64,000 nucleotides of DNA, taken from assembly GCA_964640795.1 (NCBI GenBank), contig CAZXIN010000002.1, positions 217,999 through 281,998 of the forward strand. The letters are read 5' to 3'. The notes beneath the pieces were generated by a model. That model worked only from the letters and a program-made list of their open reading frames with translations. It was not told the origin of the DNA and did not search any database. A program made the position numbers and the translations under genes. Shown one piece after another: positions 35,929 to 45,350 of the stretch. Numbering within the stretch: the stretch's first letter is position 1; every line of letters starts with the position of its first letter. The DNA is from M269 sp964640795. Lineage in GTDB: Bacteria > Pseudomonadota > Gammaproteobacteria > Enterobacterales > Alteromonadaceae.

Positions 35929-36538
35929 ACGTCTCATTGATTTTTTTGCCGCCTTGTTTGGTGTGTTAATTTTATTGCCTGTCTTGTTAGTGCTTGCGCT
36001 AGTTATCGCTATTAAATTAGGCAGGCCTGTACTGTTCATCCAAAAGCGACCAGGGTTAAATACTAAGCCTTTCAATTTGCTTAAGTTCCGAAGCATGACA
36101 GATGAAAAAGATAGTCATGGTGAGCTTCTTCCCGACGAAAAGCGTCTGACAAAACTAGGCAGTTTTATCCGTTCTGCCAGTTTAGATGAGTTACCCAGCT
36201 TATTGAGTGTACTCAAAGGCGATATGAGTTTGGTTGGGCCAAGACCTTTGCTGATGGAGTATTTGCCACTTTATAATCAGCGTCAGCAACAGCGCCATCA
36301 AATGAAACCGGGGATTACAGGCTGGGCACAAGTGAACGGTCGGAATGCGCTGAGCTGGGAGCAGAAGTTCGAATACGACGTTTGGTATGTTGAGAATCAA
36401 TCATTACTTCTGGATATTAAGATTTTATTTATGACCTTGAATAAGGTGTTTAAACGAGATGGGATTAATCAAGCAGGGCAGGCAACCATGACAAAGTTCA
36501 CGGGAACACCTGAACCTAAAGAAGATAAGCCGTCTTAG
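35921..36538 (+). CDS. Undecaprenyl-phosphate sugar-1-phosphate transferase, PglC-like
   Basis: A 205-residue monotopic phosphoglycosyltransferase that starts the repeat unit by loading the first sugar phosphate on the lipid carrier. It has the N-terminal re-entrant membrane segment (ALFGVLILLPVLLVLALVIA), KFRSMTDEKD, the catalytic Asp-Glu pair in SLDELPSL, and GDMSLVGPRPLL. It is the short PglC form without the extra membrane domain of WcaJ/WbaP. The frame extends 18 codons upstream, but GGAG precedes the ATG at 35921. The three genes downstream make a likely substrate, UDP-di-N-acetylbacillosamine. Confidence 0.92.
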   Translation: MIKRLIDFFAALFGVLILLPVLLVLALVIAIKLGRPVLFIQKRPGLNTKPFNLLKFRSMTDEKDSHGELLPDEKRLTKLGSFIRSASLDELPSLLSVLKGDMSLVGPRPLLMEYLPLYNQRQQQRHQMKPGITGWAQVNGRNALSWEQKFEYDVWYVENQSLLLDIKILFMTLNKVFKRDGINQAGQATMTKFTGTPEPKEDKPS

Positions 36539-36549
36539 GAGCAAGGACA

Positions 36550-37188
36550 ATGATAGAGAGGCTTTACATTATAGGTGCCGGTGGGCATGGGAAAGTTGCT
36601 GCAGACTGCGCTGACGCGATGGGTTGCTTTGGCGACATCAAGTTCTTAGATAATGCTTATCCTGAGCGCCAGTGCCTTCTTGACTGGGATATTGTCGGGA
36701 AACCTGATGCGGTAACTGACCTCAGCTCCGGTCAGAATGTACGGTTTTTCGTTGCCATAGGCGATTGCCAAACACGCGCTCGGGTAACTGAAGGCATACT
36801 GGAAGAAGGAGCGACTTTAGCGACCCTCATTCATCCCACTGCTGTGGTCAGTAGCCGAGCTGATGTGGGTGTAGGTACATTGATTTGTGCGAATGCGACG
36901 GTGAATGTTGCGACGAAAATAGGTCAAGGCTGTATCATAAATACAGCAGCAACCATTGACCACGATTGTACTATTGTACAATATACACACATTGCACCTG
37001 GTGTTAATCTGGCCGGCGCGGTTTTGATTGACCAAAGAACGTTTGTAGGTATAGGTAGTGCTGTTGCGCAAGGTGTCACTATTGGTGAGTGTTGCGTGAT
37101 TGGTGCTGGAGCCGCCGTTGTTAATGATATTCCATCGAATACGTTGGCTGTTGGTGTACCCGCAAGAGTAAAGAAATCAACGATGTAA
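36550..37188 (+). CDS. Sugar O/N-acetyltransferase, PglD/NeuD-like
   Basis: A 212-residue protein with an N-terminal Rossmann-like part (LYIIGAGGHGKVAADCADA) and a C-terminal left-handed beta-helix of hexapeptide repeats (VNVATKIGQGCIINTAATI and following). The catalytic base His is in TIDHDCTI. PglD acetylates the 4-amino group of the UDP-sugar made by the neighbouring aminotransferase. The gene order with PglC-, PglE- and PglF-like genes supports this role; NeuD-like O-acetylation of another sugar is the alternative. Confidence 0.88.
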   Translation: MIERLYIIGAGGHGKVAADCADAMGCFGDIKFLDNAYPERQCLLDWDIVGKPDAVTDLSSGQNVRFFVAIGDCQTRARVTEGILEEGATLATLIHPTAVVSSRADVGVGTLICANATVNVATKIGQGCIINTAATIDHDCTIVQYTHIAPGVNLAGAVLIDQRTFVGIGSAVAQGVTIGECCVIGAGAAVVNDIPSNTLAVGVPARVKKSTM

Positions 37189-37252
37189 TCAAGCTACGGA
37201 TTGCAATACAGAAATTAGAATAAAAATAACAAAACAAGAGCGGTAACAATTT

Positions 37253-38428
37253 ATGCTTAATGGTCCATTTTCTCCATGGCCTGACTATGACAAGGCTGAG
37301 AAACAGGCAGCGTTAGATGTTTTAAATTCTAATCAAGTTAACTATTGGACAGGGCAACAGGGACGGGAGTTCGAACGCGAATTCGCCTTATTTGCCGAAT
37401 CCGAATATGCTGTTGCTGTTGCTAATGGCACAGTAGCTCTGGATTTATGTTGGCAAGCCTTAGCGATGGCACCCGGCTCAGAAGTGATCGTCACTTCTCG
37501 AACATTCCTTGCGTCGGTCTCATCCATTGTACTGGCTGGCCTAGTGCCGGTATTCGCTGACGTTGAACTAGATTCTCAGAATATTTCTGCAAAGACGATC
37601 AAGTCACTTATTACAGATAAAACCGCAGCTATCTTGTGCGTCCATTTAGCCGGTTGGCCTTGTGAAATGGATGATATGTTGGAGTTAGCTAAAGACCATA
37701 ATCTCTATATAGTTGAAGACTGTGCACAAGCCCATGGTGCTAAATATAAGGGCCGCTCTGTTGGTAGTATTGGCGATATAGGGGCATGGTCGTTTTGTCA
37801 GGATAAAATCATGACCACGGGTGGTGAAGGTGGCATGGTAACGATGAATAATAAAGATTTGTGGAATAAAGTGTGGTCGTTCAAAGATCATGGCAAAGCC
37901 TATTCAACGGTATATGAAAAGCAACATCCTCCCGGATTCAGGTGGTTACATGAATCGTTTGGTACCAATTGGCGGATGACAGAGATACAAAGTGCTATTG
38001 GGCGTCATCAAGTGCGTAAAATGCCTGATTGGCGAAAGACGCGCGCAAAATATTCTCAGCAGATTTTTGACGCCCTAGCTAACTTTAAAGCGATTTATAT
38101 TCCTCAGATTCCAGATTATATAGAGCACGCATTTTATAAATGCTATGTGTTTGTCAATGATGAAAATCTTAAACCTGATTGGGATCGCGATCGTGTGATC
38201 GATGAAGTCGTTAAACAAGGTGTCCCCTGTTTCTCCGGCTCTTGCTCTGAGGTGTATTTAGAAAAAGCGTTTGACGACACTCCTTATAGACCTGACGAGC
38301 CATTAAAAAATGCCAAAGTGTTAGGTGAGTCTAGCTTAATGTTTTTAGTCCATCCGACACTAAAAACAGCAGAAATTGATAAAACTTGTGAAGTAGTCAG
38401 TCGTGTTATAAGTGAGGCAAGCTTGTAA
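37253..38428 (+). CDS. UDP-4-keto-sugar aminotransferase, PglE-like (DegT family)
   Basis: A 391-residue PLP-dependent DegT/DnrJ/EryC1 aminotransferase. It opens with FSPWPDYDKAEKQAALDVL; the PLP lysine is in WSFCQDKIMTTGGEGGMV, preceded by the cofactor-binding VEDCAQAHGAKYKG. It should aminate the C4-keto sugar made by the dehydratase encoded next, giving the substrate for the acetyltransferase. Its stop overlaps the following ATG by one base (TAATG). Confidence 0.9.
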   Translation: MLNGPFSPWPDYDKAEKQAALDVLNSNQVNYWTGQQGREFEREFALFAESEYAVAVANGTVALDLCWQALAMAPGSEVIVTSRTFLASVSSIVLAGLVPVFADVELDSQNISAKTIKSLITDKTAAILCVHLAGWPCEMDDMLELAKDHNLYIVEDCAQAHGAKYKGRSVGSIGDIGAWSFCQDKIMTTGGEGGMVTMNNKDLWNKVWSFKDHGKAYSTVYEKQHPPGFRWLHESFGTNWRMTEIQSAIGRHQVRKMPDWRKTRAKYSQQIFDALANFKAIYIPQIPDYIEHAFYKCYVFVNDENLKPDWDRDRVIDEVVKQGVPCFSGSCSEVYLEKAFDDTPYRPDEPLKNAKVLGESSLMFLVHPTLKTAEIDKTCEVVSRVISEASL

Positions 38429-40314
38429 TGATGGCAAAAATATTTTCGCTGCCGCCATTGAAAAAGAAAGCTGTCAAAATACTTTGGGATGGGCTTTCTT
38501 TATTGTTTGCTGCCTTTGTATCCTTTGTTATTCGCTACGGTATTTCAGGCCTGAAGTTCGGTCCCGCTGAATTGTTGCATGTAGGGGCTAGTGTATTATT
38601 AACGCTTATTTTTATGATGGCTATCGGGCATTATCGACAAGTTATTCGGTATATGAGCATCGGTGCGTTTAGTCATATTCTTATGGGGGTAGTGGTCTTT
38701 GCCGTATCACTATTTGTGTTACGTTATCCTTTTGGCTCATTTGTGCCTAATAGCGTGCCATTTATTTCCGCATTCTTAGCCGCTATTTTCATTGGTGGTC
38801 CTAGGGCTCTCATTTTTACAACGTCTCAATTACAGAATTATCAGTTAAGAGAAAAGTGTGTCATTTTCGGTGCTACAAACTCGGGTAGAAGTTTGGCCAG
38901 TATCTTGAAACAAAGTGGCGATCTGATGCCTGTAGCTTTTATTGATGACAAAAAGAAGTACCTTGGCAGTAAAGTGCTTGGCATACCTGTAGTGGGCAGG
39001 GATAGCATTCCTCAGCTTGTGGAAAAGCATAATATTAAGAAAGTTCTGTTAGCGGTTAACAACTCGAACATGTCTCGTCGGAAAGAGCTAATAAGTGAAT
39101 TGGAACCTTATGCGCTTGAATTATTATCAGTGCCTAATTTGTCAGATATTGTATCTGGTAAACATAAAATAGACGAGTTAAGAGAAATTAAGATTGACGA
39201 GCTGCTAGGTAGGGCTCCAGTCCCTCCACTACAAGATCTGCTCTCAGTTAACATCACAGATAAAGTTGTTATGGTGACAGGTGCTGGTGGTTCTATCGGA
39301 AGTGAATTGTGTCGTCAAATTAGCTTACTTAAGCCATCAAAGTTAGTGCTCTACGAATTAAGTGAATTCAATTTATACCAGATTGAGAATGAGCTTCAGA
39401 AAATCCATCTAGATCTTGACATTGTCGCCATACTCGCCAGTATTCAGGATGGAGAGGTGGTGCGCCGCGCCATGACAGAACATAAAGTACAAACTGTTTA
39501 TCATGCAGCGGCATACAAGCATGTTCCTATGGTTGAGCAGAATATTCCTGCCGGTATTCGAAACAATGTCTACGGTACGGCGAACGTTGCGCTTATCGCA
39601 GCGGAGTGTGGGTTAGAAAAGTTTGTCCTTGTTTCAACTGACAAAGCTGTGCGACCGACTAACATCATGGGGGCGACAAAGAGGTTTGCTGAGTTATTCG
39701 TTCAAGGTATCGCCGAGCTTAATGATGAAACTGATTATGCGATTGTACGTTTTGGTAACGTACTCGGATCATCGGGCTCTGTTGTGCCTTTATTTACGCG
39801 ACAAATTAAAGCTGGGGGACCCATTACAGTTACTCACCCTGACATTACTCGCTTTTTTATGACCATTCCTGAAGCTGCTCTATTAGTTATTCAAGCTGGT
39901 GCGATGGGTAAAGATGGTGAGGTTTTTGTTTTGGATATGGGCGAGTCGGTCAAGATTGTTGATTTGGCTGAGAAAATGGCACATATCATGGGCTTTAGTA
40001 TCAAATCAGAAGACAATCCTAAGGGGACGTTAGAAATGACGTTTTCTGGTTTACGTCCAGGTGAAAAGTTATATGAAGAACTTCTCATCGACGATGCTGA
40101 CACTAAGACTGAGCATCCTAAGATTATGGGTGCCGATGAAACAAAAGTACCTTTCAGTGATGTATTAATGCTTATGGATCAACTCAATGAAGCATTGTTT
40201 TCAAAGGATGAATCGTTGGCTAAACAACTGTTGATAGATGCGCCACTGGCTTATACGCCCGCAGCTCATGATCAACCTCCTAAGAATGAAAGCCAACAAG
40301 CATTGGCCAGTTAA
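38428..40314 (+). CDS. Membrane UDP-sugar 4,6-dehydratase, PglF/WbpM-like
   Basis: A 628-residue enzyme. About four membrane segments (residues 15-125) lead into a CoA-binding-like Rossmann domain (CVIFGATNSGRSLASIL) and then the SDR-type dehydratase domain: VTGAGGSIGSELCRQI, YHAAAYKHVPMVEQN and STDKAVRPTNIMGATKRFAE, followed by RFGNVLGSSGSVVPLF. This is the retaining C4/C6 dehydratase layout that acts on UDP-GlcNAc. It starts the path dehydratase, aminotransferase, acetyltransferase, phosphoglycosyltransferase. The Gln- and Ala-rich tail after residue 600 looks disordered. It is followed by a terminator. Confidence 0.93.
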   Translation: MMAKIFSLPPLKKKAVKILWDGLSLLFAAFVSFVIRYGISGLKFGPAELLHVGASVLLTLIFMMAIGHYRQVIRYMSIGAFSHILMGVVVFAVSLFVLRYPFGSFVPNSVPFISAFLAAIFIGGPRALIFTTSQLQNYQLREKCVIFGATNSGRSLASILKQSGDLMPVAFIDDKKKYLGSKVLGIPVVGRDSIPQLVEKHNIKKVLLAVNNSNMSRRKELISELEPYALELLSVPNLSDIVSGKHKIDELREIKIDELLGRAPVPPLQDLLSVNITDKVVMVTGAGGSIGSELCRQISLLKPSKLVLYELSEFNLYQIENELQKIHLDLDIVAILASIQDGEVVRRAMTEHKVQTVYHAAAYKHVPMVEQNIPAGIRNNVYGTANVALIAAECGLEKFVLVSTDKAVRPTNIMGATKRFAELFVQGIAELNDETDYAIVRFGNVLGSSGSVVPLFTRQIKAGGPITVTHPDITRFFMTIPEAALLVIQAGAMGKDGEVFVLDMGESVKIVDLAEKMAHIMGFSIKSEDNPKGTLEMTFSGLRPGEKLYEELLIDDADTKTEHPKIMGADETKVPFSDVLMLMDQLNEALFSKDESLAKQLLIDAPLAYTPAAHDQPPKNESQQALAS

Positions 40315-40342
40315 TATACCAATCCACAAGTCGTGTTGTGCG

Positions 40343-40365
40343 AAGCCTATAGAAAATAGGTTTTT
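40343..40365 (+). terminator. Intrinsic terminator after the dehydratase gene
   Basis: An 8-base-pair stem with one G-U pair (AAGCCTAT, 40343-40350; ATAGGTTT, 40356-40363) and a five-base loop runs into five T residues (40361-40365). It separates the sugar synthesis/assembly operon from the export genes. Half-sites ATACCAATC (near 40317) and ATTGGTATTA (40376-40385) flank it and match the dispersed repeat. Confidence 0.75.
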
Positions 40366-40443
40366 GGCCGATAGTTATTGGTATTAGCTAAATCATGACA
40401 AAATAGCTGTTTTAGCAATATAACAGTCCAGAGGCAGGCGTAA

Positions 40444-41715
40444 ATGTATTTTATCCTGCCTTATTTGTCTTGGTTTAACGATGTTACAAGCGTTTTACTA
40501 TTAACTCGAGTAATCAGGCCTTTGAATATTAGCAGACAACAATGGCGAGTTCTTTTGCTGGCACTTATCGGTGCGGGTTATTCTGTGCTCGCTAGTGCGG
40601 CGCCTCAGGTTATTGACCCCGATGCTTCCCCTCTGCGGCTGCACGTAAATGCAATCTATCAAGATGATTTTAATCCACTACTGCTGCCTGAAGAGTCAGC
40701 ACCAGCGCTAGGTATTGGCTTGAATGGTGCTATTGTCGCCAAAGGTGAGGGTGTTTGGTATCAACTAGATTATAGTGCCAATATTGATGCCTTTGATACG
40801 GCTAGTGATGCCATTGAAAGAACAGATTCATACGAGAACTTTAGGGCTCAGTTTTTAACACGATTTTATCTTAGCCAAGAATGGTTTTTGGATTTAGCCG
40901 GTCAGCATGAACAAGTCGATGAGGCTTTTGGTACGGGGTTATCTAGATTAAGACCTAACATAGTTGAAGCCGACCACCGAGAAGAAAATACCTTTTTAGC
41001 TAATGCTGTATACGGTAATGATACATCAAGGCGTTATTTAAGCATTGAGTACGAATTTCTAGATCGTGAATACGATGATATTAATGACTATGCCTTCTTA
41101 TTCGATCTTGAACAACAACGTTTAACGGTAGATCTCGGTTTTAGTTTGTCGTCGGCTTCGCGTTTACTGTTCCGTATCAATGCGTTCGACGATGATTTTC
41201 AGCAGGCACTGCGCAACGATAGCCAGATGCAATCTGCGTTAGTTGGGTTTTCGTGGCAGGCGAGTGGTAAAACGTCGTTTAGTGCGTTAATTGGTGGCTA
41301 TCGAAGAGAGACAGATAATCAGGAAGATACCAGTGGTCTAAGTTGGACACTGGGCTTGAATTACGAGCCTAATGATTATTTCTCAATTAGGATTAATTCG
41401 TCTCAAGACTCGATTGTCAGTGGGGATGAATTTGCCGCTAACTCGGTGAGAACACAATCATCGATAGCCGTGAATTATCGGTTTAATGATTTATGGTATT
41501 TGAGAACAGCTTTTCAGGTGTCGGATACTGAGTTTGAGGGATCACTTAACGAACGAACGTTAGATGAATCAGATATGAGTGTTGTTTTGGGTTTAGAAAT
41601 TAAGTCACATAATCGTGTGGAGTTGTCTGCACGGGTGTTAGATGTAGAGGATAGAAGTATTTTCATTGATTATGACCAAACAGAAGGTAAGTTGACGTGG
41701 TTTTACGACTTCTAG
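40444..41715 (+). CDS. Outer-membrane beta-barrel protein of the polysaccharide export system
   Basis: A protein of up to 423 residues with alternating hydrophobic beta-strands through most of its length and a final residue F preceded by KLTWFYDF, typical of outer-membrane barrels. A signal peptide is visible at RQQWRVLLLALIGAGYSVLASAA, but it begins about 30 residues into the frame. The ATG at 40444 has a good GAGGCAGG ribosome-binding site; a TTG at 40522 would give a more normal signal peptide. It resembles the EpsL-type barrels encoded beside short Wza-like proteins. It overlaps the next gene by 19 bases. Confidence 0.8.
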   Translation: MYFILPYLSWFNDVTSVLLLTRVIRPLNISRQQWRVLLLALIGAGYSVLASAAPQVIDPDASPLRLHVNAIYQDDFNPLLLPEESAPALGIGLNGAIVAKGEGVWYQLDYSANIDAFDTASDAIERTDSYENFRAQFLTRFYLSQEWFLDLAGQHEQVDEAFGTGLSRLRPNIVEADHREENTFLANAVYGNDTSRRYLSIEYEFLDREYDDINDYAFLFDLEQQRLTVDLGFSLSSASRLLFRINAFDDDFQQALRNDSQMQSALVGFSWQASGKTSFSALIGGYRRETDNQEDTSGLSWTLGLNYEPNDYFSIRINSSQDSIVSGDEFAANSVRTQSSIAVNYRFNDLWYLRTAFQVSDTEFEGSLNERTLDESDMSVVLGLEIKSHNRVELSARVLDVEDRSIFIDYDQTEGKLTWFYDF

Positions 41716-42209
41716 CTTATGCTCTGTTTTTCGCCTGTGGTATGGCCTTTTCATCTGATGATATAACCATAGGTGCAGGTGACACGATAGTTATTGACGT
41801 ATACAACGAGCGTGATCTTTTTGTTCGTACGAAAGTTGATAAAACGGGCATCGTAAGAGTTCCTCTCGTTGGTGATATTTTGGTGGTTGATAAGACAACA
41901 AAAGTATTGAGTCGAGAGTTAGAAGCCGCGTTTGAAGACGGGTATTTGGTTAGGCCGAGTGTATCGGTCACCATTGAAGCGTTTAGGCCTTTCTATATCG
42001 GTGGTGCAGTGAATGATCCAGGCTCTTATGAATTTGAGTTAGACCTGACAGTTGATAAAGCCATCGCTATAGCCGGAGGGTTGAAAGACCGAGCGTCGAG
42101 TAAGAACTGGTTCATCATTAGGGGGAATAACAAAGACAAGTTGCCTGTCACTGCAAAGTCAAAGGTTAAACCTGGTGACATCGTTACCATAGGCGAAAGT
42201 ATCTTCTAA
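41697..42209 (+). CDS. Short Wza-like polysaccharide export protein
   Basis: A 170-residue periplasmic protein with a signal peptide (VLRLLAYALFFACGMAFS), one Poly_export domain (DITIGAGDTIVIDVYNER and following) and one SLBB-like domain (PFYIGGAVNDPGSYEFELDL). It is far shorter than Wza: it lacks the second SLBB domain and the C-terminal helix that forms the Wza outer-membrane pore. There is no certain lipobox. The start is GTG at 41697 inside the barrel gene, and the stop overlaps the next ATG. The neighbouring beta-barrel probably supplies the pore. Confidence 0.88.
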   Translation: MVLRLLAYALFFACGMAFSSDDITIGAGDTIVIDVYNERDLFVRTKVDKTGIVRVPLVGDILVVDKTTKVLSRELEAAFEDGYLVRPSVSVTIEAFRPFYIGGAVNDPGSYEFELDLTVDKAIAIAGGLKDRASSKNWFIIRGNNKDKLPVTAKSKVKPGDIVTIGESIF

Positions 42210-44287
42210 TGCCGCAGAGTGAGCACGTTGAATCTCAAGAAACCTCGTTTGACCTCAGCGAGCTGTTTGCCTTTTTATGGTTAAAAAAATTCCGGATCAT
42301 TTTTGTTGCGTTCATTATCATTGTATTGGGTGCTTATTATGTTACGAACAAAACCAAGCTTTATAATAGCCGCGCTATCTTATTGTTGAGTGATGCATCC
42401 TCTTCTTCCATTGCACTGCCTAATTTATCGTTTGGTAGCTCTGATACCAGTCAATTGGATACACACATCGAATTCATACGTTCTCGTCAATTCTTGAAAA
42501 CGGTTGTCACCAACTTGAAGCTTCACCTAGAACCTGAATTTTTGCCACGTGTTGATGAGAGTGTGGGTGAACCGAATATTGACTACACCGTTGGAATTGT
42601 TAGACAAAACATATCCTTGGGGAAGCTGAGTAACACAGACATGTTGAGAGTGAGCTATGTTTCTGAGAGCCCACAGATATCAATGGATGTTGCTAATGCA
42701 GTAGGCCCTGCGTTCTTTGATTTTCAAGCTCAGCGTCGTAGGGAGTTAGCTGATTCAGCTTCGCAACAACTCGATTCACAAGTCTCTGATTTACAAGAGA
42801 ACTTGATACAGTCAGAAAAACGACTGCAAGGCTTTTTAGAGAGCAATGAATTGGTTGATATTCGTAGTCAAATTGAGCTTATTCAGAATGAGATATCGGC
42901 GCTTCTACGAGAAAAGCTAATGAACGGTCAAACGTTATCTGAGTTAAATGCATCGGTTAAGCAGATTGAACTTTATGAAGGCAATACGGAACGGCTTTTA
43001 CAAATCCCAATAATACTCAATAATCGCTTAATTTCGGATTTACGACGCCAGTTATTGTTGGCCGAGCAAGATTTAATCGAGATATCTAAACGCTATAAAG
43101 AAAAGCATCATCGTTATATTGCCGTTAAATCGGTTTTAGATAATTTAAAGGGGGAGCTAACACTCCTACTGAAAAGATTATCCTCTAGCATCAAACAAGA
43201 GTTTCAAGCGTTGACTCAGAGACAAAAGCAATTGCAATTGCAAATCGTTGGCGCTCGCGATAAACATAACCAGTTTGGGCGTTTGGAAGTTGAGCTAACA
43301 CGCTTACAAAGAGAAGTAGAATCAAATCAAAAGCTTTATGAGGCTTTCCTGGCGCGTTTGCAAGAAACCGAAGTTCTAAGAGATTCAGGTCAACAATCAA
43401 ACTACGCCATCGTTGATTTTGCAACCTTACCAACATCGTCATTTAAGCCTAATGTCCCGTTGTTTTTGGCAATGATCACTGTGTTGTCATTTATTTTAAG
43501 CACGGGGTTTTGGTTATTATTGCATTTGATCAGTGATCGTCAGGCAAAGATAAAGCAGCACCTCAAACAGCTGCAAGTTCCTTTATTAGCAGAGATACCG
43601 AAGAAAGCGAAGGTTAGTAAGGTATCTCAATCAAAAGATATCGGGGTTGAGTATGCTTACTCGGAAAGTGTACGTTCATTAAGAACCACGATATCGATTC
43701 GTACCTCGCAGAAAAAGGGAAGTTCAATTGTTTTGATGTCGCCAAGTGACTCTAAGAGCGGCCAGAATTTGAAAGCGAGCTTGATACAGTCTTTTGGTAA
43801 GTTGGAAGAGACATTATTGATCGATGCCGATTTAAGGGAAGAGTTTGCGAAGAAAGTTCTTAAGATACCAGACAATCATCCAGGTATTACGAACTTCCTT
43901 GAAAGAAAAGCTAAGTTCACTAAGTGTTTATATAGGCGACAAAACAGCCGCTTAACGATTCTACCTGGGGGAGAAGTTACAAGCGATCCTCTTGTTTATC
44001 TTTCCAATCCGACTTTTAGAGCTTTGGCTGAGAAGCTTTTGTCGATTTACCCTCGTATTTTTATTAACACACCTCCTATCAATAGCTTTAGTGACGCATT
44101 AGCCATAAGTGATTCAGCTGATAATGTGGTACTGATTTGTGACCCTGAGAAAGATGGTTGTGATGAGCTTGTTGAATCTATTCAACGATTAAAAGAAGCA
44201 GATATCCCTATTTTGGGCGTCGTTATGTGCAATGTCGGGCGACCTAAAAGAGCTATAGGTTTTAGAGCTAAGCCAAAAGTGGTATAA
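42209..44287 (+). CDS. Wzc-like polysaccharide co-polymerase with degenerate kinase domain
   Basis: A 692-residue inner-membrane protein. A Wzz domain starts near residue 14, with membrane segments at about 29-47 and 417-442 and a long coiled coil (about 185-400) in the periplasm between them. The C-terminal cytoplasmic part has the BY-kinase fold, but Walker A reads SPSDSKSGQNLKAS without GK[ST] (near 510), and Walker B reads IFINTPP with Asn for Asp (near 617); Walker A' IDADLR (near 537) is kept. The tail ends KRAIGFRAKPKVV with no tyrosine cluster. It probably sets chain length without kinase activity. Three-gene export operon with the barrel and Wza-like protein. Confidence 0.88.
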   Translation: MPQSEHVESQETSFDLSELFAFLWLKKFRIIFVAFIIIVLGAYYVTNKTKLYNSRAILLLSDASSSSIALPNLSFGSSDTSQLDTHIEFIRSRQFLKTVVTNLKLHLEPEFLPRVDESVGEPNIDYTVGIVRQNISLGKLSNTDMLRVSYVSESPQISMDVANAVGPAFFDFQAQRRRELADSASQQLDSQVSDLQENLIQSEKRLQGFLESNELVDIRSQIELIQNEISALLREKLMNGQTLSELNASVKQIELYEGNTERLLQIPIILNNRLISDLRRQLLLAEQDLIEISKRYKEKHHRYIAVKSVLDNLKGELTLLLKRLSSSIKQEFQALTQRQKQLQLQIVGARDKHNQFGRLEVELTRLQREVESNQKLYEAFLARLQETEVLRDSGQQSNYAIVDFATLPTSSFKPNVPLFLAMITVLSFILSTGFWLLLHLISDRQAKIKQHLKQLQVPLLAEIPKKAKVSKVSQSKDIGVEYAYSESVRSLRTTISIRTSQKKGSSIVLMSPSDSKSGQNLKASLIQSFGKLEETLLIDADLREEFAKKVLKIPDNHPGITNFLERKAKFTKCLYRRQNSRLTILPGGEVTSDPLVYLSNPTFRALAEKLLSIYPRIFINTPPINSFSDALAISDSADNVVLICDPEKDGCDELVESIQRLKEADIPILGVVMCNVGRPKRAIGFRAKPKVV

Positions 44288-44345
44288 CACCAATACAAGT
44301 ATAGTCAGCTTGTGTTTTGCTTTCCTCTTACCTTGAGATTGATCT

Positions 44346-45350
44346 GTGCACTCACTTCAAAAACTACATACTTTTGGACTTCCTGCTTATTGTCGGTCCA
44401 TTAAAGTCATTCACACACTCACAGAAGCCGAGGCGTTCGCCAAACTTAATGGTAGCGAACGCTTTCTTCTCATAGGTAGTGGCAGTAATTGTGCTTTCAT
44501 TAACGATTTTGATGGTTTAGTCGCACAAGTACGAATAAAAGGTATTGATGTTGAAGAGTCTGATGATGCTTTTCACCTGACTGTTGGTGCTGGTGAGAAT
44601 TGGCACCAATTTGTATCTTGGACTCTCGACAATCAAATGAATGGGCTGGAAAACTTAGCGTTAATTCCAGGCACTGTTGGTGCAGCCCCTATCCAAAATA
44701 TTGGCGCTTATGGGGCTGAGGTCAGTAGCTTCATTCAATGGGTTGAATACAGGGAAATCGGAACGGGGCAGCTTATTCGATTGGATAATTCTGCATGTAA
44801 ATTCGATTATCGCGAGAGTATTTTTAAACTATCGCTTAAGGGCAAGGCACTGATCACCCGCGTTTGTTTTTCATTACCTAAAGATTGGCACCCTAATGTA
44901 TCTTATGCTGAGCTAAAAACATTAGACAGGCCTTCTGCTAAAACGATTTTTGATACGGTTATCGAGGTCAGAAAAAGTAAATTACCTGACCCTTCCGTTC
45001 AAGGCAATGCCGGAAGCTTTTTCAAGAATCCTGTTGTAGCTCAATCAGTTATTGAGCGTTTAAGGCAATCATTTGAGCAAGTGCCATGTTTTGAATTGCC
45101 GGATGCAAAAGCTAAACTCCCGGCCGCTTGGCTGATAGATAAACTTGGATATAAAGGACGATGCTACGGTGGTATTATGTGCCACAAACAGCAACCGCTT
45201 GTTTTGGTGAATCAAGATCCTAATAAGGCTACAGGTGAGCAGTTACTCGCTTTTGCCTCTGAGATTCAAACAGAAGTTGCTAAACACTTTAATATTCATT
45301 TGGTGCCTGAGGTACAACTTATCGGGCAAAATGGGCTGATAAACCTATGA
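44346..45350 (+). CDS. murB: UDP-N-acetylenolpyruvoylglucosamine reductase
   Basis: Reduces UDP-GlcNAc-enolpyruvate to UDP-MurNAc using NADPH and FAD. Landmarks are LIGSGSNCAFINDFDG, GLENLALIPGTVGAAPIQNI, FDYRESIFK and GNAGSFFKNPV, where the Ser is the proton donor. Length of 334 is normal for the E. coli-type enzyme. The start is GTG at 44346. Its stop overlaps birA (ATGA), the arrangement known from enterobacteria and relatives. Confidence 0.96.
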   Translation: MHSLQKLHTFGLPAYCRSIKVIHTLTEAEAFAKLNGSERFLLIGSGSNCAFINDFDGLVAQVRIKGIDVEESDDAFHLTVGAGENWHQFVSWTLDNQMNGLENLALIPGTVGAAPIQNIGAYGAEVSSFIQWVEYREIGTGQLIRLDNSACKFDYRESIFKLSLKGKALITRVCFSLPKDWHPNVSYAELKTLDRPSAKTIFDTVIEVRKSKLPDPSVQGNAGSFFKNPVVAQSVIERLRQSFEQVPCFELPDAKAKLPAAWLIDKLGYKGRCYGGIMCHKQQPLVLVNQDPNKATGEQLLAFASEIQTEVAKHFNIHLVPEVQLIGQNGLINL

